DNA of 64,000 nucleotides from Phycisphaerales bacterium (GTDB lineage: Bacteria; Planctomycetota; Phycisphaerae; Phycisphaerales; SM1A02), in assembly GCA_009691915.1 (NCBI GenBank), contig SIAD01000004.1, positions 1 through 64,000 on the forward strand, in the 5' to 3' direction. Every line of letters begins with the position of its first letter. Positions within the stretch are counted from its first letter, which is position 1. A program made the translations under genes and the position numbers. This document shows positions 52,958-62,261 of the stretch, in pieces. The notes under the pieces were generated by a model that saw only the letters and a list, made by a program, of their open reading frames with translations, did not search any database and had not been told where the DNA came from.

Positions 52958-54538
52958 GTGCACGCCGTGGTCCATGCGTTCATGCTTCGCGGCATCACGG
53001 CCCATCCGTGCGAGGTGGAAGTTCACCTCTCTCAGCACGGGCTTCCGCAGATCTGCGTAGTCGGTCTTCCTGATGCAGCGATTCGCGAGTCCGTAGAGCG
53101 AGTCCGCCAGGCGATCGAGGCGTCCGGGCTCGAAGTTCCGCGCCACCATGTGATCGTCAATCTTGCGCCCGCGGGAACGCGCAAGGAGGGTCCGGTGTAC
53201 GACCTTCCCATCGCCCTTGGATTGCTCGCCGCCGCGGGGTCGCTGGAGGCGCGCGGACCCCAAGCGCGCGAGATCACCGACTGGATCGTTGCCGGAGAAC
53301 TGGCACTCGATGGTCGACTGCGACCCATTCGTGGAGCCGTCAGCGCCGCGCTTCTGGCCCGCGAAGGCCGACGAGGCATCGTGCTTCCCATGGCCAACGC
53401 GCTCGAAGCCGGGCTTGTTCCCGGGGTACGCGTCTTCGGGGCGGTGTCGCTGTCCGAGATAGTCGCTTTCTTCCGGGGAGAACCGTTCGAGCGACCTGAA
53501 GTAGCGCTGTCGGAATCCAACGGGGATTCGCGCTCGCTCGAGGGGCGCGACGGGTGTGGTGAGGAGGGTGGCACACTCCCAACCTTCGGCCTTTCACAGG
53601 TCGACTTCCGCGAAATCCGCGGGCAGCCGATCGCTCGCCGAGCGATGCTGATCGCGGCCGCAGGCGAGCACAATGTTCTGCTCATCGGGCCGCCGGGGTG
53701 CGGCAAGACGATGCTTGCCCGCGCCCTGACCGGAATACTTCCGCCGCTGACCATGGAGCAGTCCCTTGAGGTCGTCCGTGTTTCCTCATGCTTCGGCGCA
53801 GAAGACGCACTCCGCGTCGGGCCCGCACCAACGATGGCCCGTCCCGTGCGCGCACCTCACCACAGCGCGAGCGCGGCGTCGATTCTCGGCGGCGGATCCG
53901 GAGGTCGTCCCGGGGAGATCACACTCGCCCATCGCGGAGTTCTCTTTCTCGACGAACTGCCCGAGTATCGACGGGATGTGCTTGAGGGACTCAGAGAGCC
54001 GCTCGAGAGCGGGGAAGTGTCGATCGCGCGCGCATCCGGAAGTGTCACCTGGCCGGCTCGGGCACTGCTGGTGGCGGCCATGAACCCGTCGGGAAGGGGC
54101 GGGCGAGCGCTTGGTTCCCGTGGCGGAAGGCTGGCCAACGAGTACCTATCCAAGGTCTCGGGACCCATTCTCGACCGCATCGATCTGCATGTCGAAGTGC
54201 GACGGGTCGGCGCGCGCGATCTGGCCCGCGCGAAAGTCGGCACTGACAGCGCGTCGATGCGCGATGCAGTCCGCACGGCCAGGGATCGCGCGACCGCGAG
54301 GCAGGGGGCGGTCGTCAACTCCCGTCTTTCCGGCGAGCTGCTCGATCGTCACTGCGCGCTCGACGGCTCAGCGGCCGAGCTGCTGTCGAGAGGCCTGGAC
54401 GACCTCCAGTTGAGCGCACGGGCCTACGACAAGATCCGCCGCGTGGCGAGGACGATCGCCGATCTCGCCGGATCGGTTGAGGTCACAGGAGAATTCGTCG
54501 CCGAGGCGATCCAGTATCGATCGCTGGGGATCGCCTAG
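52958..54538 (+). CDS. comM: ComM/YifB-type AAA+ Mg-chelatase-like protein
   Basis: The 526-residue AAA+ protein helps branch migration during natural-transformation recombination in species tested. The start (GTG) gives HAVVHAFMLRGITAHPCEVEVHLS with GLPDAAIRESVERV, the family N-terminus with a Lon-protease-like fold. Then come the AAA+ module with Walker A GPPGCGKTML (about 245), GVLFLDELPEYRRDVLEGLREPLE and ALLVAAMNPS. The C-terminal Mg-chelatase domain completes it. No other competence genes are in the window. Confidence 0.92.
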   Translation: MHAVVHAFMLRGITAHPCEVEVHLSQHGLPQICVVGLPDAAIRESVERVRQAIEASGLEVPRHHVIVNLAPAGTRKEGPVYDLPIALGLLAAAGSLEARGPQAREITDWIVAGELALDGRLRPIRGAVSAALLAREGRRGIVLPMANALEAGLVPGVRVFGAVSLSEIVAFFRGEPFERPEVALSESNGDSRSLEGRDGCGEEGGTLPTFGLSQVDFREIRGQPIARRAMLIAAAGEHNVLLIGPPGCGKTMLARALTGILPPLTMEQSLEVVRVSSCFGAEDALRVGPAPTMARPVRAPHHSASAASILGGGSGGRPGEITLAHRGVLFLDELPEYRRDVLEGLREPLESGEVSIARASGSVTWPARALLVAAMNPSGRGGRALGSRGGRLANEYLSKVSGPILDRIDLHVEVRRVGARDLARAKVGTDSASMRDAVRTARDRATARQGAVVNSRLSGELLDRHCALDGSAAELLSRGLDDLQLSARAYDKIRRVARTIADLAGSVEVTGEFVAEAIQYRSLGIA

Positions 54539-54549
54539 CGCGCTCTGCC

Positions 54550-57500
54550 CTAATCGTTCGATGTCGACTCGAGGCCGGGTGCGAATCCGCGGCGCATCGC
54601 GTTCTCGCACACTGATCTGGGCTCCACGAACTGATAGAGATACTGCTCGCCACCGGCCTTGCTGCCGACACCGCTCATTCCGAAACCGCCGAATGGTTGG
54701 CGACCGACGAGCGCCCCCGTGATCGCCCGGTTGAGGTAGAGGTTTCCGACGCGGAACTCCCGCCGCGCGCGCGCCAGATGCGATGGGCGACGGCTGTAGA
54801 GCCCGCCGGTCAACTTGTAGTTGGTGGAGTTGGCGATGGCGAGAGCCTCGTCGAAGTCCTGGGCATGGATGACTGCCAGCACCGGTCCAAACACCTCCTC
54901 GTTGGCGAGCCGATGCTCCGGACGGATCGCCGAGAAGATCGCAGGCCCGACGAAAGGTTTTCCGACGCGCGCGGCGAGGCCAACCGGAACACCGAGCTGA
55001 ATCTCGAGCCGACCCTCCGACTTCCCGATCTCGATGTACGACCGGATCTTCGCGGCCGACTCCTCGTCAATGACCGGACCGATGTCGGTGCCAGGGAGCG
55101 CGGGATCACCCACTACGAGAGTGCGGGTCGCCTCGATCAGACGGCGCAGGAACGGGTCGTGCGCGCTCCCGACGACGATCACCCGGCTGCATGCCGAGCA
55201 CTTCTGGCCCGAGAACGAGAACGCGGACTGGCGCACGCCGACCACGGCTTCATCGAGATCGGCACTCTCGTCGATGATCACCGCGTTCTTGCCACCCATC
55301 TCGCACACGACCTTCTTGACATGTCGCTGGCCTGGCTGTGTTGCGCCGCACGCCTGCACGATGTCGAGGCCGACACCCTTGGATCCGGTGAAGGCGACCA
55401 TGGCCACGCGCTCGTCGCGGACGAGCTGCGCACCGACTGTCTCACCCGCGCCCGCGAGGAACTCGAGTGCGCTCGCTGGCGCTCCCGCCGCCCACAGGAT
55501 CTCGCACAGGGCGCGGGCGATCGCAGGTGTCTGCTCCGCCGGCTTCACGATCACCGTATTGCCTGTTACAAGCGCGGCGACAGTCATGCCGCAGCAGATG
55601 GCTAGCGGGAAATTCCACGGGCTGATCACGACTGCGACACCTCGAGGCTGGAACCACTCTTCGTTGACTTCGCCGGTGAATCGGCCCAGCCGGCGCGGAT
55701 CGAAGAGCCGCGAGGACTCGCGCGCGTAGTACTCGCAGAAGTCGATGGCTTCGCAGATGTCGCCGTCCGCCTCGCGCCAGGTCTTCCCCGACTCCTTCAC
55801 GACGATTCCGGACAGCGCGTCGCGGCCTGTGCGCATCGCGGCAGCGGCGCGGACGAGGACTCGAGCGCGCTCCTGCCAGGGAGTGTCGCGCCACGCGCCG
55901 AACCCCGCGTGCATGCGTGCGACCGCCGCCACGGCATCCGTCGCCGTCGCGTCACTGGCGATCCTCTGGACCTTCGCGCTCGAGACCGCCTCCGCGAACG
56001 CGGTCCGCTGTTTACGATCAGAGAAGTCGCGCAGGCTCTCTGAGAAGAACGGTCGCCCGTCGCCAACCGCCGCGTCCTTCACGCTGAGCGCGTGCCGCTC
56101 GGGACCCTCGGCGAGCCGCGACCGGCCATCGTCTCGTCCTGAGCCCGACCCGCTCTCGCGGTGTGGGCTCGCCACCAACGCGACCGAATCCGCCCCATCG
56201 GCGAATCCAGAGCGAAGCCAGCTCTCATTGCTGGTGTTCTCGAGGAGCCGCCTCACGAGGTAGGCCATCCCCGGGATCATCTGGCCGACGGGGAGGTACT
56301 CGCGCAGTCTCAGGCCGCGCGCCACGACGGCGGTCTTGAGCGCGTCGGCCATTCCATGGAGCATCTGGAACTCGATCGCGCTCGAGGGGAGGCCGGCGCG
56401 TTCGACGAGGGCAAGCGCCGCCCCGATCGATCGCGCGTTGTGGGTCCCCAGCGCGAGCTTCACGCCGCCGACCCCCGCGGCGTGTGGCGTTGCCTGGATA
56501 AACGCCGCCGCCATCCTCTCAAAGCACGCATCGGTGTCGCGCTTGGTGGTCCACACCGGCGATGGCCATCCAAGCTGCTCCGAGTGAATCGTCTCCGAGT
56601 CCCAGTACGCCCCCTTCACCAGTCGAACGGTCACCGTACGACCCGTCCGCGTGGACCAATCGATGACCCGCTGGGCATCCGCGAGGCCGCTGCGGAGGTA
56701 GGCCTGCATGGCGATCCCGGCAGCGAAGTCGACCGTCTCGCAGCAGCGCATGAAGAGCTCAAGCGTCAGATCCTTGAACGCATGATGTTCCATGTCGAAG
56801 TTGACGAACACGCCGCGGCGCTTCGCCTCCTCGAGTATCGGTGTCAGTACGCCAACGAGGCCCCGCAGCGACCCGTCGAAGTCGATGGGGTCGGTGCGTG
56901 CAAAGAGTGACGAGATCTTGATCGAGACATTCGTCCGCGGGATCGGCCCCAGATGATCGCTCTCGAGGAGGGCGTTCGTCCTCCACGAGGCGACTGCTCC
57001 GGGCAGATTGGCGATCAGGTCGAAGTACTTGTCGCGGTAGACCGCCGCCTCCTCGTCACTGAGGCAGGCCTCACCGAGCAAGTCGACGCTGAAGGCCATG
57101 GAGCCGTCCCAGACCCTGCGAAGTGTCGGCAACGCGCTGCGCGCGTCTTCGCCCGCGATGAACTTCGCGGCCATCGACTCGATCTGGGACGACATGGTCC
57201 TGGCTACGAGTCCCTTGGCAATTGCTCCCGCCTTGAGCGATAGATCCAGCCCCGGCGGGAGTTTCAGCCCGGGTTTCGCCATGAAGTCGACGAGATGGTC
57301 GTATACGGCGCCCGGACTCTTGAGTGTCGGGAAGCAGTCCACGAAGTGGAACAACTGAACCTTGAAGTCCGGGTCCTTCATCGACCACGCCATCAGCTTG
57401 TCCGACCAGAAGGCCCCGCTGAGGATCCCACTCTGCCCTTCTCGCGCGGCGGCAAGAATCTCCGTCGCGATCGCCTGACAGCGCGACTCGAGTGCTCCAC

Positions 57501-57621
57501 TTCCAAGCAGCGGCACTGGAGCGCCTGTGTCCGCTCTGCTCGAACCTCTTGGCGACTTCGAGGGTTCCCGTGTGTTCTCTGTGGGTGCGGGCGGGACCTT
57601 CGAACGCGTGAACAGTCCCAT
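54550..57621 (-). CDS. putA: Bifunctional proline dehydrogenase/delta-1-pyrroline-5-carboxylate dehydrogenase
   Basis: The 1023-residue enzyme oxidises proline to glutamate via two fused domains. The proline dehydrogenase barrel spans about 90-470 (VNFDMEHHAFKDLTLELF, VRLVKGAYWDSE, EFQMLHGMADALK, LREYLPVGQMIPGMAYLVRRL). The aldehyde dehydrogenase spans about 540-1010 with FTGSKGVG, EMGGKNAVIIDESAD and the catalytic Cys in SFSGQKCSACSR. There is no N-terminal DNA-binding domain, so it is the shorter type that does not repress itself. The ATG at 57621 is chosen over a start that reaches the glycosyltransferase end. Confidence 0.95.
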   Translation of the reverse strand: MGLFTRSKVPPAPTENTREPSKSPRGSSRADTGAPVPLLGSGALESRCQAIATEILAAAREGQSGILSGAFWSDKLMAWSMKDPDFKVQLFHFVDCFPTLKSPGAVYDHLVDFMAKPGLKLPPGLDLSLKAGAIAKGLVARTMSSQIESMAAKFIAGEDARSALPTLRRVWDGSMAFSVDLLGEACLSDEEAAVYRDKYFDLIANLPGAVASWRTNALLESDHLGPIPRTNVSIKISSLFARTDPIDFDGSLRGLVGVLTPILEEAKRRGVFVNFDMEHHAFKDLTLELFMRCCETVDFAAGIAMQAYLRSGLADAQRVIDWSTRTGRTVTVRLVKGAYWDSETIHSEQLGWPSPVWTTKRDTDACFERMAAAFIQATPHAAGVGGVKLALGTHNARSIGAALALVERAGLPSSAIEFQMLHGMADALKTAVVARGLRLREYLPVGQMIPGMAYLVRRLLENTSNESWLRSGFADGADSVALVASPHRESGSGSGRDDGRSRLAEGPERHALSVKDAAVGDGRPFFSESLRDFSDRKQRTAFAEAVSSAKVQRIASDATATDAVAAVARMHAGFGAWRDTPWQERARVLVRAAAAMRTGRDALSGIVVKESGKTWREADGDICEAIDFCEYYARESSRLFDPRRLGRFTGEVNEEWFQPRGVAVVISPWNFPLAICCGMTVAALVTGNTVIVKPAEQTPAIARALCEILWAAGAPASALEFLAGAGETVGAQLVRDERVAMVAFTGSKGVGLDIVQACGATQPGQRHVKKVVCEMGGKNAVIIDESADLDEAVVGVRQSAFSFSGQKCSACSRVIVVGSAHDPFLRRLIEATRTLVVGDPALPGTDIGPVIDEESAAKIRSYIEIGKSEGRLEIQLGVPVGLAARVGKPFVGPAIFSAIRPEHRLANEEVFGPVLAVIHAQDFDEALAIANSTNYKLTGGLYSRRPSHLARARREFRVGNLYLNRAITGALVGRQPFGGFGMSGVGSKAGGEQYLYQFVEPRSVCENAMRRGFAPGLESTSND

Positions 57622-57658
57622 GAGTCGAGTATAGGAAGGGGATTCGGGAGTCCGCAGT

Positions 57659-59275
57659 TCAGCTGCTTCGCGGCCGCGACGGGACGAAGCGCCGGGTGCG
57701 CGCGATGGCATCGAGCGCGAGTGAGTAAGTCAGAAGGCAGCGCTTGGCGGCGCCGTCCCAGGTGATCCCGCGCACCTCGAACCATCCGCGGTCGCGCAGT
57801 TCCGCCCTGAGCGGCGGGTGGCGCAGCACCGCGACGATCTTGTTGGCCATCTCATCCACATCCCAGAAGTTGACCTTGAGCGCGTGCGTGAGCACCTCCG
57901 AAACCCCGGAGTTCCTGCTGATGATGACCGGGACGCGATGCCCCATCGCCTCAAGCGGTGCGATCCCGAATGGTTCCGAGACACTGGGCATCACATACAG
58001 ATCGGCCATGGAGAAGACCCGCTGAATGTCTTTGCCCCTGAGGAACCCCGTGAATGTCATCTTGCCGCCAATTCCAAGCGCCGCGGCCATCTCAATCATG
58101 GACGCCGCCTGATCACCCGACCCCGCGACAACGAACCGCACGCTCTTCTCAACCTCCAGCACCCGTTTGGCCGCGCGCACGAAGTACTCGGGGCCCTTCT
58201 GCATGGTGATTCGTCCGAAGTACAGCACGATCCGTTCCGACCTCTCGATCCGCTTGATTCCATAGGCCGCCGGCTCGAGGTCCACGCCGTTGTAGACGAC
58301 ATCGATCTTGTCGGGTGAGACCCCGTAGCGGTTGACAAGGAGGTTGCGTGTGAGCATGCTCACCGCGATCACGCGGACTGCCGCGTGCATCCCGCGGCGC
58401 TCGATGTTGTAGACCGACTGGCTGACATGATCACCCGACCGATCAAATTCGGTGGCGTGGACATGGACGATGAGCGGACGGCCGGTCAACCGTGCGAGCG
58501 CGATTCCTGCGGGGTAGGTGAGCCAGTCGTGCGCGTGAATGACATCGAAGGGGATGCCCTGCGCGGCCCGGACGCAGAAGTGGGCATACCGCTCGGCCGC
58601 GAGGATGAGATCCCCGTCGTAGCCCCCCATGGGAACGGAGTCGCGGGGCTGGGTGTCGCGTTGCGCCGCTTCGGGGAGGGCGCGCTCCATCTCGAGCGCC
58701 TCGATCGCGTTGCGCAGCGCGCTGCGCGTGGGGGCGTTAGCGACAAGCGTGTCGATCTCGTCAGGGGTGAGAAGAGAAAGCGCCTCGCGGGTCGACAGCT
58801 GGTCCTCTCCAGTCGTCAGCCCCTTGATCGATGCCCTGACCAACGCGCGAAGTTCGGCGAACTCGCTCCGGGTGTGGGTGCGGGGGCCAGCACCATACGA
58901 GCCCATCGCCATCGACCGGGTACGGAGAATGTCGATGCGCGCAGGAGTGCCCGCGAGGAGGTCGGCGGCGCGGAACTCACGCTCTACACGATCGCTCTCA
59001 TCATCGCGCGGAGCTGACTGATCGAGGGTCGTCGCCGGCGTGACTGTGGCTGTCGGCGGAGCAATCCATGCGGAGGGTGCTCCTGTCGGGTCGCTCTCAG
59101 GCGAAAGAAAATCAACATGCGAGGCGTGCGACCCTTCGATGGCGCGCGGAAGTACAAAGGTCACTCGGCAGCCGGCCGCAGTCAGCGCACGCGTCAGGCC
59201 ATGGCACGCGGTTCCCAGTCCGCCCGTGATGAATGGCGGGAACTCCCATCCGAGCATCAGCACCCGGGGTGGCAC
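57659..59275 (-). CDS. GT4 glycosyltransferase, glycogen-synthase-like, with a long insertion
   Basis: The 538-residue protein has the GT-B fold. The N-terminal loop reads FITGGLGTACHGL as in starch/glycogen synthases, and the C-terminal half contains VLYFGRITMQKGPEYFVRAA and the donor-binding EPFGIAPLEAMGHRVPVI with its Glu pair. Between the first strand and DVIHAHDWLTYP an insertion of roughly 170 residues (about 55-225), Ser/Thr/Pro/Glu-rich at first, is unlike family members of 400-480 residues. Substrate unknown. The gene for an unknown small protein ends 3 bp upstream. Confidence 0.82.
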   Translation of the reverse strand: MPPRVLMLGWEFPPFITGGLGTACHGLTRALTAAGCRVTFVLPRAIEGSHASHVDFLSPESDPTGAPSAWIAPPTATVTPATTLDQSAPRDDESDRVEREFRAADLLAGTPARIDILRTRSMAMGSYGAGPRTHTRSEFAELRALVRASIKGLTTGEDQLSTREALSLLTPDEIDTLVANAPTRSALRNAIEALEMERALPEAAQRDTQPRDSVPMGGYDGDLILAAERYAHFCVRAAQGIPFDVIHAHDWLTYPAGIALARLTGRPLIVHVHATEFDRSGDHVSQSVYNIERRGMHAAVRVIAVSMLTRNLLVNRYGVSPDKIDVVYNGVDLEPAAYGIKRIERSERIVLYFGRITMQKGPEYFVRAAKRVLEVEKSVRFVVAGSGDQAASMIEMAAALGIGGKMTFTGFLRGKDIQRVFSMADLYVMPSVSEPFGIAPLEAMGHRVPVIISRNSGVSEVLTHALKVNFWDVDEMANKIVAVLRHPPLRAELRDRGWFEVRGITWDGAAKRCLLTYSLALDAIARTRRFVPSRPRSS

Positions 59276-59278
59276 GCC

Positions 59279-59737
59279 TCAGCCACCCTCGCCTGAGGAC
59301 ATCTCCCCAAGCTGCGAAAAGGTCCGTTCATAGGCGGCAAGAAGCGTCCAAACCCGTGAGAGTTCGCCGGGTGCCCCGCGCACGGCAAGGGTCGACTCGA
59401 AGACATACTGCTTGGAGTCATCCCGGAAGTGCCGTATGGCAACCTCCCCCTCACTCCAGTCGAGGTCTCGTAGTTCTTCAAGAAGGAGCGCCTCTGGCTC
59501 CTCGCGCGACTCCACAAGCTGCGACTCAATCGACTCGCTGAGCCATCGGTCGGATGTGAGCAGTGCGATGTGCCAGTGGGTTCCCATGAGCCGGACTGTG
59601 TAATGCGCGGGCGCACCGGATGCCTTCGCGAGGCAAACGAGTTCCTCCGGGCTCCTCGTCACCTGACCAAATCGCCCGCACGCCTGCGCGCGCTTCTCGA
59701 GTTCCGTCATCACCTCGTCCTCGTGCATCATCTCCAT
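59279..59737 (-). CDS. Uncharacterised 152-residue protein
   Basis: No signal peptide and no membrane segment. The sequence looks like a soluble alpha/beta domain (APAHYTVRLMGTHWHIALLTSD, EVAIRHFRDDSKQYVFESTLAV), with an acidic N-terminus (MEMMHEDEVMTELEKRAQ). I recognise no family. It overlaps no gene and sits 3 bp before the glycosyltransferase gene, so the two are probably cotranscribed; that is the only functional hint. The ATG at 59737 avoids overlap with the divergent prmC. Confidence 0.7.
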   Translation of the reverse strand: MEMMHEDEVMTELEKRAQACGRFGQVTRSPEELVCLAKASGAPAHYTVRLMGTHWHIALLTSDRWLSESIESQLVESREEPEALLLEELRDLDWSEGEVAIRHFRDDSKQYVFESTLAVRGAPGELSRVWTLLAAYERTFSQLGEMSSGEGG

Positions 59738-59782
59738 GGTGTGGGGGGTCGAGTGTACAGGGCGACCCACTACGATCGGACG

Positions 59783-60751
59783 ATGGCCGAACAGTGGAGC
59801 GTGCGGCGACTGCGAGGATGGATGACCGCATATCTCTCTGACCGAAGGGTCGAGTCGCCGAGCGTGTGCACCGACCTGCTGCTCGCCAGCGTGTTCAAGT
59901 GCCCCCGCATGGAGCTCTACATGGACGCAGACCGCCCTGCGTCGGCGGAAGAGCTCGCCGCATTACGCGAGTGTGTGAAGCGGGCCGGGTCCGGGGAGCC
60001 GGTGCAATACATCGTGGGATCGTGGTCGTTCTATGGATGCGAGATCGCCGTCGGTCCCGCCACACTCATCCCGCGTCCATCGACGGAGTCGCTGGTCGAT
60101 GCGGCGCTCTCGGTGCTGCGCGAGAGTGCGCCCGCGGACGCCGATTCACGACCCCGCCGCATCCTCGACCTCTGCACGGGAAGTGGATGCATCGCCATCG
60201 CTCTGGCAAGGTCGCTGCTCGCCAGCGGGGGATCGCGGCGGCATCTGGCCTGGAGCGGCACGGCGACAGCAGCGCCCTCCTCCGCGGGGGCCACAGACAT
60301 TCGGGTGATTGCGACGGAGATCGTCCCGGAGGCGTGCGCTCTCGCCAGGCAGAACGCCCAGTCCAATGGCCTTTCCCAGTGGATCGAGATACTCGACGGA
60401 GATCTCGACATGCCGCTCGCAGGGCGCGGTCTCGAGGATTCCTTCGATGTTGTGTGTGCGAACCCGCCCTACATCAGTGACGCCGAGTGGGTGCTGGTCC
60501 CGAAGAGTGTCCGCGAATTCGAGCCCGAGTCGGCGCTTCGTGGCGGGACCGACGGCCTCGATGTCGTACGCCGGGTCGTCGCATGCGCTCCAAAGTGGTT
60601 GCGGCCCAGAGGTTCACTGCTTGTCGAGATCAGTTTCTCTCAGGGCCCGCAAGCGCTCGAACTCGCGCGCGCCGCGGGGCTAGTCGAAGCGACTCTTGTG
60701 AAGGACCTCGAGGGACATCAGCGCGTACTCATGGCGCGCCGACCTGCCTGA
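59783..60751 (+). CDS. prmC: Peptide chain release factor N(5)-glutamine methyltransferase
   Basis: The 322-residue SAM enzyme methylates the GGQ glutamine of release factors RF1/RF2. It has a helical N-terminal domain (about 1-80), the SAM loop RILDLCTGSGCIAIALA and the catalytic NPPY near 227. An insertion of about 25 residues (SRRHLAWSGTATAAPSSAGA) after the SAM loop makes it longer than the usual 280. The release-factor gene prfA, often adjacent, is not in the window. The start is the first ATG after the divergent gene. Confidence 0.92.
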   Translation: MAEQWSVRRLRGWMTAYLSDRRVESPSVCTDLLLASVFKCPRMELYMDADRPASAEELAALRECVKRAGSGEPVQYIVGSWSFYGCEIAVGPATLIPRPSTESLVDAALSVLRESAPADADSRPRRILDLCTGSGCIAIALARSLLASGGSRRHLAWSGTATAAPSSAGATDIRVIATEIVPEACALARQNAQSNGLSQWIEILDGDLDMPLAGRGLEDSFDVVCANPPYISDAEWVLVPKSVREFEPESALRGGTDGLDVVRRVVACAPKWLRPRGSLLVEISFSQGPQALELARAAGLVEATLVKDLEGHQRVLMARRPA

Positions 60752-60754
60752 TGC

Positions 60755-62218
60755 TCAGACCGGAGCTCCGAATGCCTTGCGGACTTCCTCGAGGAGTACT
60801 TGGGCCTGGAACGGCTTGAACAGAAAATTGCTCAGCCCCTCCTGGCTTGAACGAACGATCGAGTGGTTTGGGTCGTAGCCGAACCCTGTCATCATCAGGA
60901 AGGCGCACTTTGGCGTGAGTTCGCGTGAGGCGCGGAACACTTCGTAGCCGTTGCGGTCCGGCATTCGCACATCCGAGATGATGAGGTCGAATGGGCGGCC
61001 GTCGGCATTGGCCCGGGTGAGGAGGTCGAGTGCGCTGCTGCCATCGGGACGATTCTCGACGATCGCTCCAGCCTCCTGCAGGAGACCCTGAATGGTCTCG
61101 CGCACATTGGCATCGTCATCAGCCACAAGAATCCGCTTCCCCTCGATGAATGGATCTCGGCTGCGATCGCGCGGCAACCGATCGATTCCCAGCACGGTCT
61201 GGGGACCCGCGGTCGCCCCCTTTATTCGGGCCGAGAGCATCTCGAGAGCCTTTTCGAGGGACTCGTACGCGCCGAGCCGTCCCACCGCAAGATCGCGTGT
61301 CGCCTGCCGCAGGCACTGTTGCGGGATCTCGAGTTCATCGCGAAGCGTTGCCGAGACTCGTTCGCTCGTGCTGGAGCGCTCCACAATCAGCATGTCGAGA
61401 ATGTTGAGACCCATCGCCTGATACCGCCCGTAAGTTTCCAGCGCGATCCGATCATCGTCGGAGAACGCGCTGGGCTTGAGCGACTCCATGTTCACGACGC
61501 CGATGACCTTCTGACGAAGCAGCATCGGCACGGTCAGGCTCGAGCGGGCACCTGGGAGGCCGGGGAGGTAGAGCGAGTCGGTGTCCGGGTCACGGCAGAT
61601 GTACGACTCTCCTGAAGCAGCGACCCAGCCGGAGATTCCCTGACCCTGCTCGCGGGCGTACAGAGACTCGCCGATCCGCAGCGGGTCGATGCCATGGCCG
61701 ATCACCAGTTCGAGCTGGTCGGTCTTGCGATTTCGCAGTCGAACCTCAAACGGATGTCCCCCGAAGAGCGTGTCCATCGCCTGAGCGATCTTGCCTTCGA
61801 GCAGCGCGAGGCGCTCAGCGACATTGAGCGGGTTGACGATCTGGGCATCGAGGTCGAGGAGATCGGCACCCGCCGCATCGACCGCGTCGAGTCGCTCGCT
61901 CAGCCGCGTTCGCGCGGTGACATTGAGAAGAATTCCTAGCACACGGTGTTCTCCGCATGGCGAGAGGATCACCTCGAAGTGATTGCCGTCGCTTCGAAAC
62001 CGTCGTCGATTGTGGGGTACTGACGGGTCCGCCGTCGCGCCAGCCGTCGTCGTGCACACTTCCACAAAACTGGCGAGCGTCCGCGGGTCGTGGCGACCCA
62101 GGCTCGCGCTCATCCAGACGATCTCCCCTGAGGCATCCACGATTCCGCAGCCATCACCAGCCCCCTCGAAGGACGAGGCGATCTGCGCACCGGCAACTGA
62201 GGGGAGTGGATCGGCCAT
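60755..62218 (-). CDS. PAS/GAF-domain protein with C-terminal receiver domain
   Basis: The 487-residue protein has an N-terminal PAS-like segment (about 15-105, GIVDASGEIVWMSASLG), a GAF domain (about 150-285, GQGISGWVAASGESYICRDP, SSLTVPMLLRQKVIGVVNMES), a helical linker and a CheY-like receiver (about 365-487) with phosphoacceptor Asp in FDLIISDVRMPDRNG and a Lys in FLFKPFQAQVL. There is no histidine-kinase or DNA-binding output domain, so it is likely a signalling adaptor. The ATG at 62218 is chosen; 62263 is an alternative that overlaps the divergent ABC gene start. Its partner kinase is not in the window. Confidence 0.82.
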   Translation of the reverse strand: MADPLPSVAGAQIASSFEGAGDGCGIVDASGEIVWMSASLGRHDPRTLASFVEVCTTTAGATADPSVPHNRRRFRSDGNHFEVILSPCGEHRVLGILLNVTARTRLSERLDAVDAAGADLLDLDAQIVNPLNVAERLALLEGKIAQAMDTLFGGHPFEVRLRNRKTDQLELVIGHGIDPLRIGESLYAREQGQGISGWVAASGESYICRDPDTDSLYLPGLPGARSSLTVPMLLRQKVIGVVNMESLKPSAFSDDDRIALETYGRYQAMGLNILDMLIVERSSTSERVSATLRDELEIPQQCLRQATRDLAVGRLGAYESLEKALEMLSARIKGATAGPQTVLGIDRLPRDRSRDPFIEGKRILVADDDANVRETIQGLLQEAGAIVENRPDGSSALDLLTRANADGRPFDLIISDVRMPDRNGYEVFRASRELTPKCAFLMMTGFGYDPNHSIVRSSQEGLSNFLFKPFQAQVLLEEVRKAFGAPV

Positions 62219-62261
62219 CGGGCGATCGAGTGTACGGATGCCATACACTCTGGGTTCCCCC

